Assembly: GCF_036785885.1 (NCBI RefSeq)
Contig: NC_092324.1
Location: 27,021,001-27,085,000, forward strand
Source of the DNA: Coffea arabica
Taxonomy: Eukaryota > Streptophyta > Magnoliopsida > Gentianales > Rubiaceae
Reading direction: 5' to 3'
DNA: 64,000 bases
Of this stretch, positions 8,781 to 20,500 are shown in pieces. The notes beneath the pieces were generated by a model, which saw only the letters and a program-made list of their open reading frames with translations, was not told where the DNA came from and made no database searches. Position 1 is the stretch's first letter. The number at the start of each line of letters is the position of its first letter. The position numbers were made by a program, and so were the translations under genes.

Positions 8781-9890
8781 GCAAAATTGTGTCATTAAAA
8801 TTTGAATAAAAATTACTGCAAGCCTCTTAGTTAAAAATCTATCTACCAATATTGTACCTAAATATCACTGGGTCCGTTCGGTAAGCATGATTTGTTAAAA
8901 AAAAAATGATTCTTCTTATATTATAAACACAATTTCAATTCACCATTTTATTTCCCACATACTACAGCACAAAAAATGCTATGGTATTATTTCAAATGAT
9001 TTTTTCTAAGTAATCTCTTGGTATTTTTGAAATTTGTTATTGTAGATTTCATAAACAAAAACACTTTATAAGGAGGAATCCAAGCAGATCCATTATACAT
9101 ACTAGTGCTAAAGGCGCATACAATGTGTGTGCAATTCAAAATCATTTTTGCGCATCAATTTTATATAAAATTTTCATTATTAAAGCAAATTGTGGTATTT
9201 TAACTTTTTTTCGACCAAATAATGGTTACTTTAGTACTTATAATACTTAGAGTCAATCATTTTGTTAACATGTGTTTAGGTGAGTTGTGGTTAAAAATAG
9301 TTATGGACAATTTTTTAGCAATTTATATAAGCATAGTCTGTCTAACGAGAGCACTTGTTAAAATGCATTTCACGTATTAAATTTTTAGAAATATAAAATT
9401 AATTAAAAAAAATGCATAAATGCAAGGAGATTAGTTATGATAAGTATATAAATGCAAGAAAAAATAATAATTGTTAGTGTGTGTATAGTGTGTATATACA
9501 TAATAGGTCGGATGGAATATAAGTGTGTTAACGAATACTCATTGGGTACCTATTAAATAATTTCATACATGTAATTAGTGATTTTCATGAGAGAAAAGTT
9601 GGAACGTGATGACAGAAAATGTTTATGTTTATTTCAAATTCCCCTATCTTCGTTTATTTATAATATAATATACAATAGATATATAGATATATAGCTATAA
9701 TTGTACAGACAGTATAGATGACGCGCATCCTGACGGTTCACTGTAGAAATTCCACACGCTGCAAGACTTGAAGGTACGTTTGAAAATCGTTTAAACTTGA
9801 GAAACTAACGGACGATGTTAAATTTCATTCTTAATTGGCAATAACGTAAAACTAATGGAGGAGGCAAACGTCAACAGAATATCCTAAGGT
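8781..9890. other. AT-rich intergenic stretch upstream of the ABC1K gene
   Basis: About 1.1 kb without recognisable genes. An AT-rich segment around 9380-9700 contains tandem TATAGATATA-like repeats (about 9660-9700). Confidence 0.5.
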
Positions 9891-9895
9891 CCTTT

Positions 9896-9930
9896 GGGGG
9901 GGGGATTGGTGGGTGGGTGTGTGGGTGTGG
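9896..9930 (+). promoter_or_regulatory. G-rich tract, G-quadruplex candidate
   Basis: A run of nine G is followed within 30 bases by further GGG runs (GGTGGGTGGGTGTGTGGG). This meets the usual four-G-tract rule. It lies about 130 bases upstream of the putative TATA box of the ABC1K gene. A regulatory role is inference. Confidence 0.35.
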
Positions 9931-10026
9931 AATAAAAGGCAAGACTCCACTAGTATGAACAAAATGGCACCGTCCATTATGGTGGCTTCAAGGCCATCTC
10001 TTTAGAATATTTCTAACGCGTTCTCG

Positions 10027-10035
10027 TATAATATA
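10027..10035 (+). promoter_or_regulatory. Putative TATA box of the ABC1K gene
   Basis: TATAATATA, followed 30-60 bases on by a CT-rich stretch (10064-10091) like a plant Y-patch and leader. Transcription would start around 10055-10065. It is the best TATA-like match near the presumed first (non-coding) exon, but the upstream region is AT-rich, so a chance match is possible. Confidence 0.4.
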
Positions 10036-10059
10036 CGCTGTTTACAGTTTACAGTTTTA

Positions 10060-10114
10060 TATTCTCTCCCCTTTGCCTTTCTCTCTCAACCGTTCTTTTC
10101 AATTCAATTTTCAT
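10060..10114 (+). other. Putative 5' untranslated exon of the ABC1K gene
   Basis: CT-rich sequence ending TTTTCAT followed by a strong donor, GTAAGT, at 10115. The coding start lies 1.35 kb further on behind an acceptor (either CAG at 11467-11469 or TTAG at about 11415), so a leader intron is likely. The first base is not fixed by the sequence. Confidence 0.4.
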
Positions 10115-11469
10115 GTAAGTCTCTCTTTACTTGTTTGTAATTCTTAATCCATTAATTTGGTATATTTGTTGCCCTGTAATTTTGTGCTTATTTTCTTTTG
10201 TATTTCAGTTAATTTTTTTTTTTGTATTTTTTTGGTAAAGTTGTGAATCAAATATCTTCCATTCAGTTGTTTTCAGTGGTTCTGTTCTGTATATTTATCT
10301 GCTTCATTTTTTTGGGGTTTTATGTTGCCATTCCCCTTTTTTTTTTGAGAATTTAATCGATTGGATGAATAAGAATGAGAGCTTCATTGCTTGTTGCTTA
10401 AGGATGCCTGAATCTTTCTTGCTTTCCAGGGTGCCGGTATTATGATGCATAAACTAAGATAGAAAAGAAAAAAAATTCGATTTTTATGTTCTCGTGGCAT
10501 AAAAGAAATGATTTTTTTTTGTCTTTTTTTTTTTGTGGAGAATTTGGAAACTGGGAGGGGATTGTGCATTGGGCAAATTTTTGGTTATGTATAGTTATGG
10601 TATTTGATTGGAACCACAAGCTGTTAAGCCTCTTTTAGTCAGCTAGTAATGAAGGGGATTGTTAGTTGTACAACTGTTTTTTCCAACGTGGAACGAGCAT
10701 GATTGAGGTGATGATCCTATTGGCTGCAATGGATATGTATTTTGTTTTGTAACTCTGTTAATGTGAAAGGAGCTTATGCACTCTTTTTTATTTGGTTTCT
10801 AGGGGTTAAACTTCAAATGTGTTAAATTGATTACCTTCTTAGTGATAACTGTAGTGGGCTATGCTTGTATGGGAAATGACCTGGCCCTTCTGAGCTAGTC
10901 TTGTTTGCTAGGAAAAAGGCAAATTTTGCTAAAGTTACATGGAAAGATGTCTGAGCCACCAGCTTCCTTTTCATAAATTTGAAAATCGTTATAAATTTGT
11001 CTCTGTAATGCACCTATAAGTAAAGAAAAAAAAAATTGTCATTAATGTAGACGTGAGTCGGGACCTGGCAGGGTAAAGTCAGAGTTATTAATACATTAAC
11101 ATAACATGACTAAGCTTTATGGTAAAGAGAGAGGATATGAAGGTAGATTGTACAACTTTGTTTTTATGGTCAGTACATCGTGAATCATTAACAATCGGGT
11201 AGCTTATATGAGACAGACTTATAAAATGCTGCTCTAAATATAAGTGAGTCACGACTTTCTATGTTTCTGAATCAAACGAGTACTCTTATCAAATCTTATA
11301 CTTTTCCTTTCTTATAAAAAGTGATACTTATCAGTTGAGATTATATTAGAATGTTTTAGGCTCTATATGCTGTTAACATTATACTTTAATAACTTATGTG
11401 TTTCCCTTCCCTTAGTGGAGATTGATAGTCCTGGTTTTCTGAGGAAAGTTGGCTATAAACCTGCTTCAG
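10115..11469 (+). other. Probable leader intron
   Basis: T-rich sequence without coding potential between the proposed leader exon and the first coding exon. It begins GTAAGT. The acceptor is either CTTCAG directly before the start codon (ending 11469) or CCCTTAG ending near 11415, in which case about 54 more bases would be untranslated exon. Confidence 0.4.
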
Positions 11470-11544
11470 ATGGGGTGGGGAAACATATACAAGAGACGCA
11501 TAAGAGTTTTCTCGTTGGCACTCGTAATATACTTGGACTATAAG
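11470..11544 (+). CDS. ABC1K11-like coding exon 1
   Basis: Residues 1-25, [20 protein letters not shown] plus YLDYK. The start is set by this conserved N terminus: basic residues followed by a short hydrophobic stretch. It ends in phase 0 at donor GTACGC. Confidence 0.85.
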
Positions 11545-14500
11545 GTACGCCTATCTCCGCTGATGCTTGTCTGTTACTGGATGGGTTCTTAATGGCTTTG
11601 GATACTTTGTGGCATTTTAATATTGTGATGGTTGGTTGATAATGGAGTCTTACTGAAATTATATGGAAGGGCACATGTGTTTCTAATAAATCGTGTTGGG
11701 AGAATTGTAACAGTAATTATCTAATGGAGTGTATAAAGCCATTTTTACTATGTTGTGGAAATGGGAAATCTTTTCTTCTAGTTTGTTAGTGAAATTCTCT
11801 TTCTAAATGTTTGTTTGGAATCACATACTTGAAGGCTTTACAGCAGAGAGATAAATGGACAAGAAATTCAAAGAAAGCTGCTCTTTGGGAGAAAGCTCAC
11901 GAACGTAATGCTAGACGTGTTCTTAAAGTGATGGTGGAGCTGGAGGGTTTGTGGGTAAAGCTTGGACAGTATCTATCTACTCGTGCTGATGTGCTTCCTC
12001 AGGCCTATATTTCCCTTCTGAAGCAGTTACAGGATTCTCTTCCTCCTCGCCCCTTAGAAGAGGTATTGTTTGACTACTATTTTGTTAATTGGGGGAGGTA
12101 TAGTTTGACTACTATTTTATTACTTGAGGGTGAACAATAAGAAACACTTGGATAGCAAATGATGCTATGCGTACTAATGAAAGTTCAATCTACATGAACT
12201 TGAACTTTCATCTACTTTCTCTGCCGTTAATATTCCTTTTTGTGAACTTTCACTGAAACAGCTGAACCTATGTTCTGTCTTGCCTTCATGTTGTATTGGA
12301 GTATAGCTTCTGGAAAAAACGTTATGAAGTTGTTATAGCAACAAAGTCATTGTCATGGCAGTCACAATAAAAGAACAATTTAACTTTGTTGTTATGACTT
12401 TGGTGAAGGCACATAGGTTGTTGAATAGGCAAGGGCACGTAGGTTGTTGGCATTGGATTCTGTGCCTACTGCTAATTCAGAATCAAGAAGAGGCTTTTGT
12501 TCCTTGGTATGTGTGATGAGTTTTAAATACCTAGCTGATGAGATTGGTATGGTGGTTGCTATCTTAATTAGCCGATATGGTAGGGCTAATTAGCTAAAGT
12601 TCAACCATGTTGTGCTAATTCAGAACCAAGTTGTGCTAAGTTGGGGTAATAGAACTCTCAAGTTGGGCCTACTTCAGTCTTGTGCTAAGTTGGAGTATGT
12701 CTTCTAGTGTGGACGATAAGTTAGGAGGATCTCAATCATTCAAGTTACACCGTTAATCAAGGCCTTTTACTGGGATATCTTAACCCCACCGTAAAATGTT
12801 AACAGAAAATGGTAGTGCACTATACTTTTGGTTATTCCAATCTGGTGTGATCACATGAATTAAATGGGCCCAAACTGTAGAAGGTCTATGTCCCAGTAGG
12901 ATTGGCTTAGCTTGATCACTTGATGTACATTTGTTATAACCAATCTAACATCTCATATTTTCCCTCCTGTATGCTGTTCTTGTTGCCCATTACATCTTGC
13001 CATCTGCCAGGATTCCTATGTCATATACGTGTCTGATATCACAAGTCATCATGTTGAAACATGTTCTGCCCTACAAAGATGTTGACAGCATGGCATGGGC
13101 ATGTTTATCAACATGCACACTCTTCTTATTATGATGTTATATTATGGCAAGTCCCATGGTTAAACTATATCCACATCATAAGACACTGTGTTGCAAAATG
13201 TATGCCCCGTTTGGCAAGTGAGTTTTTGGGTGTTTGTCTAAAACTTTACTGTAGCTTACTGTAGAAGTTGTAGAAAAAATTTTTAGGATGAAAAACTTTT
13301 TTCTTTTCTTTCGTCTCTTCTTCTTCTCCCTTCCCCCTCCCCCGCCACCTCTGCCTCCGACGTAGAAGAACTAGCAGCCAGGGGAAAATTTTTTTTTCCC
13401 TTTTTCTCTCCCCCTCTTCTCCCTCTCCCTCTCTCCCTCTCCTCCCCCTCCCCCTCGCCCTCCCTATGCCAGAGAACTTGCAGCCATGGATTTTTTTTTT
13501 TTTTGCTTTTTCTCTCCCCCTCTTCTCCATCTCTCTCTCCCCCTCTCCTCCCCTCCCCCACTCTCCTCCCAGATCGCAGCCCCCCTCCCCCTCCCCCTTG
13601 TCCGATTTGGTCTCGCGACCAGATCGCAGCTAGGGGGAGGGGGAGGGAGAGGGGAGGGAGAAAGAAAAAAAAAAGAAAAAAGAGGGGAGGACCAATAGAT
13701 CGGTCAAAGGGGAAGGGGGAGGGGGAGGGGGAGGGAGAGGGGAGGGGCGGGGAGGAGAGGGGGGAGGGAGAGGGTGAAAGAAAAAAAAAAGAGGAAGGCC
13801 GACACAGGAATCGGCTTCGGAATAGGTGACCGGCGCCAGAAGTGGCGGTGGAGGTGGTGGTTGGCGACGGAGGACGTGGTGGGTTGGGTGGGGGAGGAAG
13901 AAGAAGAAAAGAGGAAGGGAAATTTTTTCGTGTATTAGATATTTTGAAGTGTGTAGGTTAAAAAATTTGATAAGTTTTTTGGGTTACTGTAGCTAACGTT
14001 GTTAAAAAACTAGTAGCAGACAAACTTGGTAAAAAACTCAAGTGCCAAACAGGGCCGTAGTATTTCACAAACATGTTGGCTTTGTAACATGCGCTCGTTG
14101 TTGCACTTTGCTACAATTGCCACCTGCAGTTCCTGCCCTTGCTGAGATTAGTTGCCCGTGAGCAAAGAGCAGTGTGTATGTCTTTTGGTCTTATCTATAA
14201 ACAATGTTCTCACCTCACAAGAGAGATTTTTTTTTAACCTGTCCCTCTACTATAACCTCCATTGCTTTGCCTCTCTTTGGTGCTGAACAAAATCCCATGC
14301 AGGCTTCCTTCTGATCCAACTATGTTGATTCCAGTGTACAACATATATACACAGCTCAAGATGCTATCCTAAATTTCTATTAATATGTAATCTGGAAGGT
14401 TCATCTGCCTAACATGTTTCCTTTTCCATCTGAACTCAACCCATTGCATATCTCTCTGGTTTGATTTGCAACTTTTATCACAGGTCACTGGTCCAATCCT

Positions 14501-17500
14501 ATATTTATTATTTACACCTGTCTAGATAAATATTTTGAAAATTTAGAAATCTGGGATGTCAATTCCAAGTAATAAAGGTTGCATTGTATGCTTTAAGATC
14601 TATTTGGATACTATAGATAGGGCTTTTATTATGCTTCTTTCGGTGAAACTAACTTTCCTTATCATACTTATCTATCTTCCCCTTTTGTTGCTAGTCTTTA
14701 TATGAGTGTAGTTGCTGGTTTTATATTAATTTCCTGAACATAGTGGATATGGGAATCACCAGCTGATGTCTGTTCAACAGGTTTGCCAAACCATACAGAA
14801 GGAGTTGGGGAAATCCATGGAAGAGATTTTTTTGAATTTTGATGAATTGCCTCTTGCGACTGCATCGGTAAGCTTCTATACATGAAGTAGATTGAATTAA
14901 ATATAAGGAAATGTAAACCAAAAATTGCCCTGGTGGCAATATTGAGACTTTAGTAAATGGGCTTGCTGTTGAAATACTCAAGTTCAAGGACTGGTGATAA
15001 GAACTGTTGTAGCCGTAAACCTGTTAATGGTAATATCAAGTCGAATGGATGAACTGAATGGATTTGCAGGCGGCCATGTGGCGATGCCTTACAAAAGATT
15101 GTGACAAAATGCAAATACATGTACATTATTTTTTAGGTGAACTATCCCAAAATTTATGATACGCAATTGAATAGCCTTTGCTTTTTAAAATTAGGCTATT
15201 GCGAAAGGTAAGATGATCCTTTTAAGAAAGTATTTATGCTAGTTTTTGTGTGCTTATCTTGTGAACTTTGTGGAACTGCTCTGCAGTTAAAGGTGGTGAG
15301 CATAACCTCTCTTAATCTTAACCTTAAAAGTATGCATTAGGTATTAGTATGTACTGCAGTATGTTGCATACTATCCATTAAATGTTATCCCGCAACACAA
15401 TCAGTATATGGTAGTCTCTGACTGAAGGGCCTGGTTTAGCTTATTGTCAATTTCACTGCAAATTTTGTTGGACAACATTGTCTCCTCATGGTTCCATTTT
15501 CTGTCTGGCACATTGATGAATATGTGGGTGGTTACATGCTAAAGATAGAGCTTTCAAGAAGTTTTTGCTGTTTTTTTTTTAATTCTTCTTCTTGTTAATT
15601 TTTTTTTTGGGGGGGGGGGGGGAAGGGGTGACAGGCGAATATTATGGGATTGTGTGCCTGTTGGTATAAGAAGTAGCACACCATGCATAAGAGGAAGAAT
15701 GCAAGGAAAATGTGGAATTGCCAGGAGGGGAGGCTAATTAGGCTACAACAGCAGGATTTTGCTCCTGATGGGGATGGGAGTCTGCTGAAGTGTACAGTGC
15801 TGACAAGCGACTGGTAGTGGGTCTGGGGAGAGCACTGCACAAGTGATGGTGGAGGAGGCATAAAGGTTGGCAAAGGAGAGTGGAAGGGAATGGTGCAATT
15901 GTGCTGGTGGAGGTGGCTTATTATTTAGGCTTTTGCAAGTTGTGTGGTAGTGGCCCGGGGGGGGGGGTTCAAGTAGATGCGGGTGTATAAGGAGGGGATG
16001 GAGAGGGGGATGGGAGTTGGGCAGTACCCATGCTCTGTAGTCCACTGGCATAGGTCTAATGCCAGTGTACCCTGGAGATTGCGGCAATTCTTTAGTACCA
16101 AATGCAAAATGTCTTATGAATTTTAAATTTGGCATACAGTGGACATGGTTTACAATTTGGAACACTAAAAGATTTGCAGATTTGTCTAGACTGGAAGTAA
16201 TTGTAATGTGATGGAGGCACCGTACGTAATTAAGCGTATGTGGAGTTAATTGGGAATGGATCATACAATTTGCAACTAGTGTGTTTGCTCCACTAACTAT
16301 AGGGCTTTTGGTTGGAGGATGACATTAGCTTCTTTCAGTTTTGACTGCTTCTCGATGTTTGGCTTGGAATGAAGCTACTTTCAGTTGCATGTATCCATTC
16401 ATCTATGTGTTGAAATAGTTATTGATTCATTTATGGTTGTCAACAAAAGACAGTTACACTGAGAACTGTTGTCAGCATGTTATATCATTATGATGTCACA
16501 ATACCCTCAATTCTGGTATTATTTCACTGTCTTCAAAGGATGCAAAATAGATGTTTCATTGTGTTGCAGTCAATCTATATGTGCTATGATAATTGGATAT
16601 AGCTGAGTGCTTATGGGTTTTCGTTGTCTTAGAAAGAAAGTGCTGCTTCCCATTCTTTCTTCTCATTTGTTCTTTCCCTTTTTTCCATTTCCTAAAGTTC
16701 TATTTCTAAGCGTAATTTACTGATTGGACATCCTGATATATGTCTCGTAATTGGAACTTGATCAATGTCGAACAGTGATCATTTTGATGCTTATTTGACA
16801 TTAAACAGTGTCGAGTATCTTACCCAAAAAAAAAGCGCTGACTAATTAATCTTTTGGGTTAACTCCTTGGTATCCTTTATTTTCCTTAGATAGCTCAAGT
16901 TCATCGCGCAACTCTAAGTGATGGACAGAATGTAGTTGTCAAAGTTCAGCATGATGGCATTAAGGCAGTAATATTGGAGGTTAGTAACTCTTCGGTCCTC
17001 GTGTTAGAAATATGGGGTGTGTGGGGTGTGGGTGTTACTAAGTCTGGAGCTTAGCTTTAATTGACCATTAGGTTTATCCTCATCTTGCAGGATCTGAAGA
17101 ATACAAAGTCAATAGTTGACTGGATAGCATGGGCAGAGCCTCAATATGACTTCAATCCAATGATAGATGAATGGTGCAAAGAAACACCTAAAGAATTGGA
17201 TTTCAACCATGAGGCTGGTTAGTTTTAAGTCATTTGCAAAATGGTTTTCATTTTGATGATGCAAGCCTCATTTTGTGTGTTTTTGATGATTTCTTCCTCA
17301 CTTACAGAAAACATAAGAAAAGTTTCCAAAAATTTAGGATGCACTGGCAAGTATGGTGATGATGTACCAGCCAATCATGTTGATGTACTGATCCCAGAAG
17401 TTATTCAGGTTCTACGCTTTTCAGTTTTCATTTTTCCTGTTGTATTCGTGATTTTGGTTGCTGTGTAGTGATGCTTCCTTTAGGCTCTTATACAGTTTTC

Positions 17501-20500
17501 CCTTGAGAAGTCAACAAAAGTGTGATACTGCTCTTAAAATTGATTTTAGGCCATGTTTAGTGACTCAGTTCAGCATTTAAACTTAATGGATTTAGATCTT
17601 AACATATTTAGACCGCTTGATTACCAAAAATTGAATATCTGAATTAATTAAATGGCATTGAATTTCCTTGGGAAAACTTGCTCCCAAAATTAAGTGATAA
17701 GCTATTCACTTATCACTGAATGTGATATGCACTCATATGTATTATATTTAATACTTAACAATTCAATAACTTAATGGATTCAGACTTTAGATTTTAGATT
17801 TTAGACTTCAATTTTATCAAATGCACCCTTAGTATTACAAAGCTTCTCCAGAACAGTTTTTATGGTGCTCTTGAAACCTTGGACATTGATGAATTTGATT
17901 CTTTGGATGAGCTATCTGTCACTCTAATCAGATTGGTTATCTGGATGAGCTATCTACCACTCTAATTAGATCACTTATTCTATGTTCAGCTTACCAAACC
18001 CTGCCTCTTTGAGATACTTGGAATTATAATTCAAAAGAAAAGACAGAGCAAGAGAGTTGTTCAGACAAAAATACTATTTTCATGCATTTGTAGTGAAAGT
18101 GGAGCCATATCTATTCCTCCTTTACAATGAGTTAAATTTAATGGGAGGTTAATGTTAAAGTGCTTAGTTGCAGTTAAAATCATTTTTGTTAGAATTACAG
18201 ATAATAGGTGGAGCAATTAATTCATTTTTTTTTACCATAATATATAATGGACAGGAAAAAATAGTTACTGACAGGGAGAATGTTTGTGTAGACCTCTTAA
18301 ACATGTACTAACCAAATATAGAATTTGAAGCCCTCAGTTCACATCCATAGGCACAGAGATAGAGAGAAGGCATGCCTGTGTCTGTGTATTTGTGTATCTT
18401 ATATTACTAATGAATTCAGTTTCCCTGAAAACAGCAAGAAGTTTATTATGGTGGAGAACTCTACATGGGCCTGTGTCCCTGCTTGAGAACAATATAGCAC
18501 GTTACTTGTCACTTGTGATCCTGACATTCATGTTCCATATTTTTGCACTTCATGGACCTGTTAATTATGTAAACAAGCCACAATCTGTAAATTTTGGGGA
18601 AACTGTTTTCTCATGAAACATGGTTGCATGAAATGCAGTTTGAAGTTTAAAATAGTGGTGAGCTTTACTTTGAACTTCCTTGTTAAAAGGGATATAGCAA
18701 GTAGTTGTCACTTGTGTGCCTAATGATTATTGCCATAGTTGGCATTTCATGCGTCTGGAAATATCTCATATTTGTTCTTATACAGTATTGTCCTAGGGTC
18801 CTACAGCTTGTCTTGTTTGGACTTAGACTCCCTACTGGTATGACATTGAGGGTTCCTTAATGAACTTATTGTTAATTGGGTTATATTTGGTATATGTAAC
18901 TGTATGCGAGTGGGAATTTAAGTTTCCTTGGATTGTAGTTTGGGAAGTATCCATTTGCAATTTGTTTGTTGGTATCATTTATATATTTGTCTTGATGACT
19001 TATGCTTAATAATGTAGGAGGTTTAGTGGATTGCTGACAAGCAAGTTCTTTTAGGTGGCATTTGAAACTATGCTGACTGCTACTACATATATCTCCAATT
19101 TATTTCTACTTCAGTAATCAATCCTTACCCTGTGTTATATTTTGCTTGTACTGTCAGTCAACAGAAAATGTCCTCATTCTGGAATACATGGATGGTGTTC
19201 GTTTAAATGACCTTGAATCACTACAAGCTTTGGGTGTTGACAAACAAAAGCTCGTGGAAGAAATCACACGGGCGTATGCTCACCAGATTTATGTTGATGG
19301 ATTTTTTAATGGTGACCCTCATCCTGGTACAGCATCTTCATACCCACCATGTGCACTGGCATGACTATGCAGGAGATTCATGGTTTTTGTCTAACAAAAT
19401 GCTTGCACACCTTGTATATCCTAGGAAACTTTCTTGTGAGCAAGGAACCTCCACATCGTCCAATCCTTCTTGATTTTGGGCTCACTAAATCACTATCAAG
19501 CTCTATGAAACAAGCTCTAGCGAAAATGTTTCTGGCATCTGTTGAGGTCAGTATGCTGCAATGTCCCAGGGGTAATATTAGTGATGGGAAAAGATTGTCC
19601 ATGATAAGGTTAACTTTAACGGTCACATTGATAGCTGAATCTGCAAAGCCCTTCTCAGCTTCAGTTACTCACAGCTAGTCAACTTACATATATCTAAAGG
19701 TTCTGAATTAATCATTTTTTCCCTGTTACCATGCGGGAGTTTTCGAGTCCATTTGGCTTATGGCACTCTCTCTTTGGTATATGGTGTATGCGATCTTCAA
19801 TCCTATAAATTTTGAGAATGGTAGAGTTGCTTGCTAAAACACAAAGGGAGTTACACTGTTAAGAAAGATTTGCAGTGCTTTTTGAAGTGCTTGATCTTTC
19901 TATTCTTCTGTGTTTCTGGTGGCTTCAAGCTTTTGTCTACACAAACCAGTTTTGATGGTTTTTGACATTTCTTTGGTTTCATCCTGGATCTACTTGCGGT
20001 CTCCTCCTATATGGAGTTTGAAGAGCACTGGGTGAAAATTTTTTTATTTGATTTATGAAGTTAATGAACTAATGTAGCATTTAAGTTCAAATTGCACAAA
20101 TGTCAAACATGCTGACCAGTACAAATCGTGTATGTCGTTATTGTGTGTAATAGTCTTAACTTAATGCTACATGCTGGTCTTGTACGTGAGTGCATAACTT
20201 GGAAGTCTTTCCAGCATCACTTTCTAAATGAGAGTTCATGACAGGGATTGATATTCTTAAATCTGTGAGAGAAGTACCGTCTGTGTTGCTGATGCCAATA
20301 TGCCAGTCGTGTGCCTGGGTGCAGAACTTGGAACTCTTTTTAGCATGACTTTCTAAAAGAGAGTTCATGACAGGGTATGATAGTGTTAATTTGTGAGAGA
20401 AGCAGTCTCTGTTGATGAGTGTGGGCAATTGCTGCACCTTAACTTTAGAATATTCGTTAACATTATCCTACACTTATGGCCTCAAATAGTTATGCATCCT

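Noticed and set aside
13246..13829. Gly/Glu/Arg and Ser/Pro-rich frames in intron 2
   Set aside because: Same composition effect in the arms of the second TIR element, and inside an intron.
15595..16264. Pro/His-rich minus-strand frames in intron 3
   Set aside because: No family pattern, Met-poor, within an intron of a gene on the other strand.
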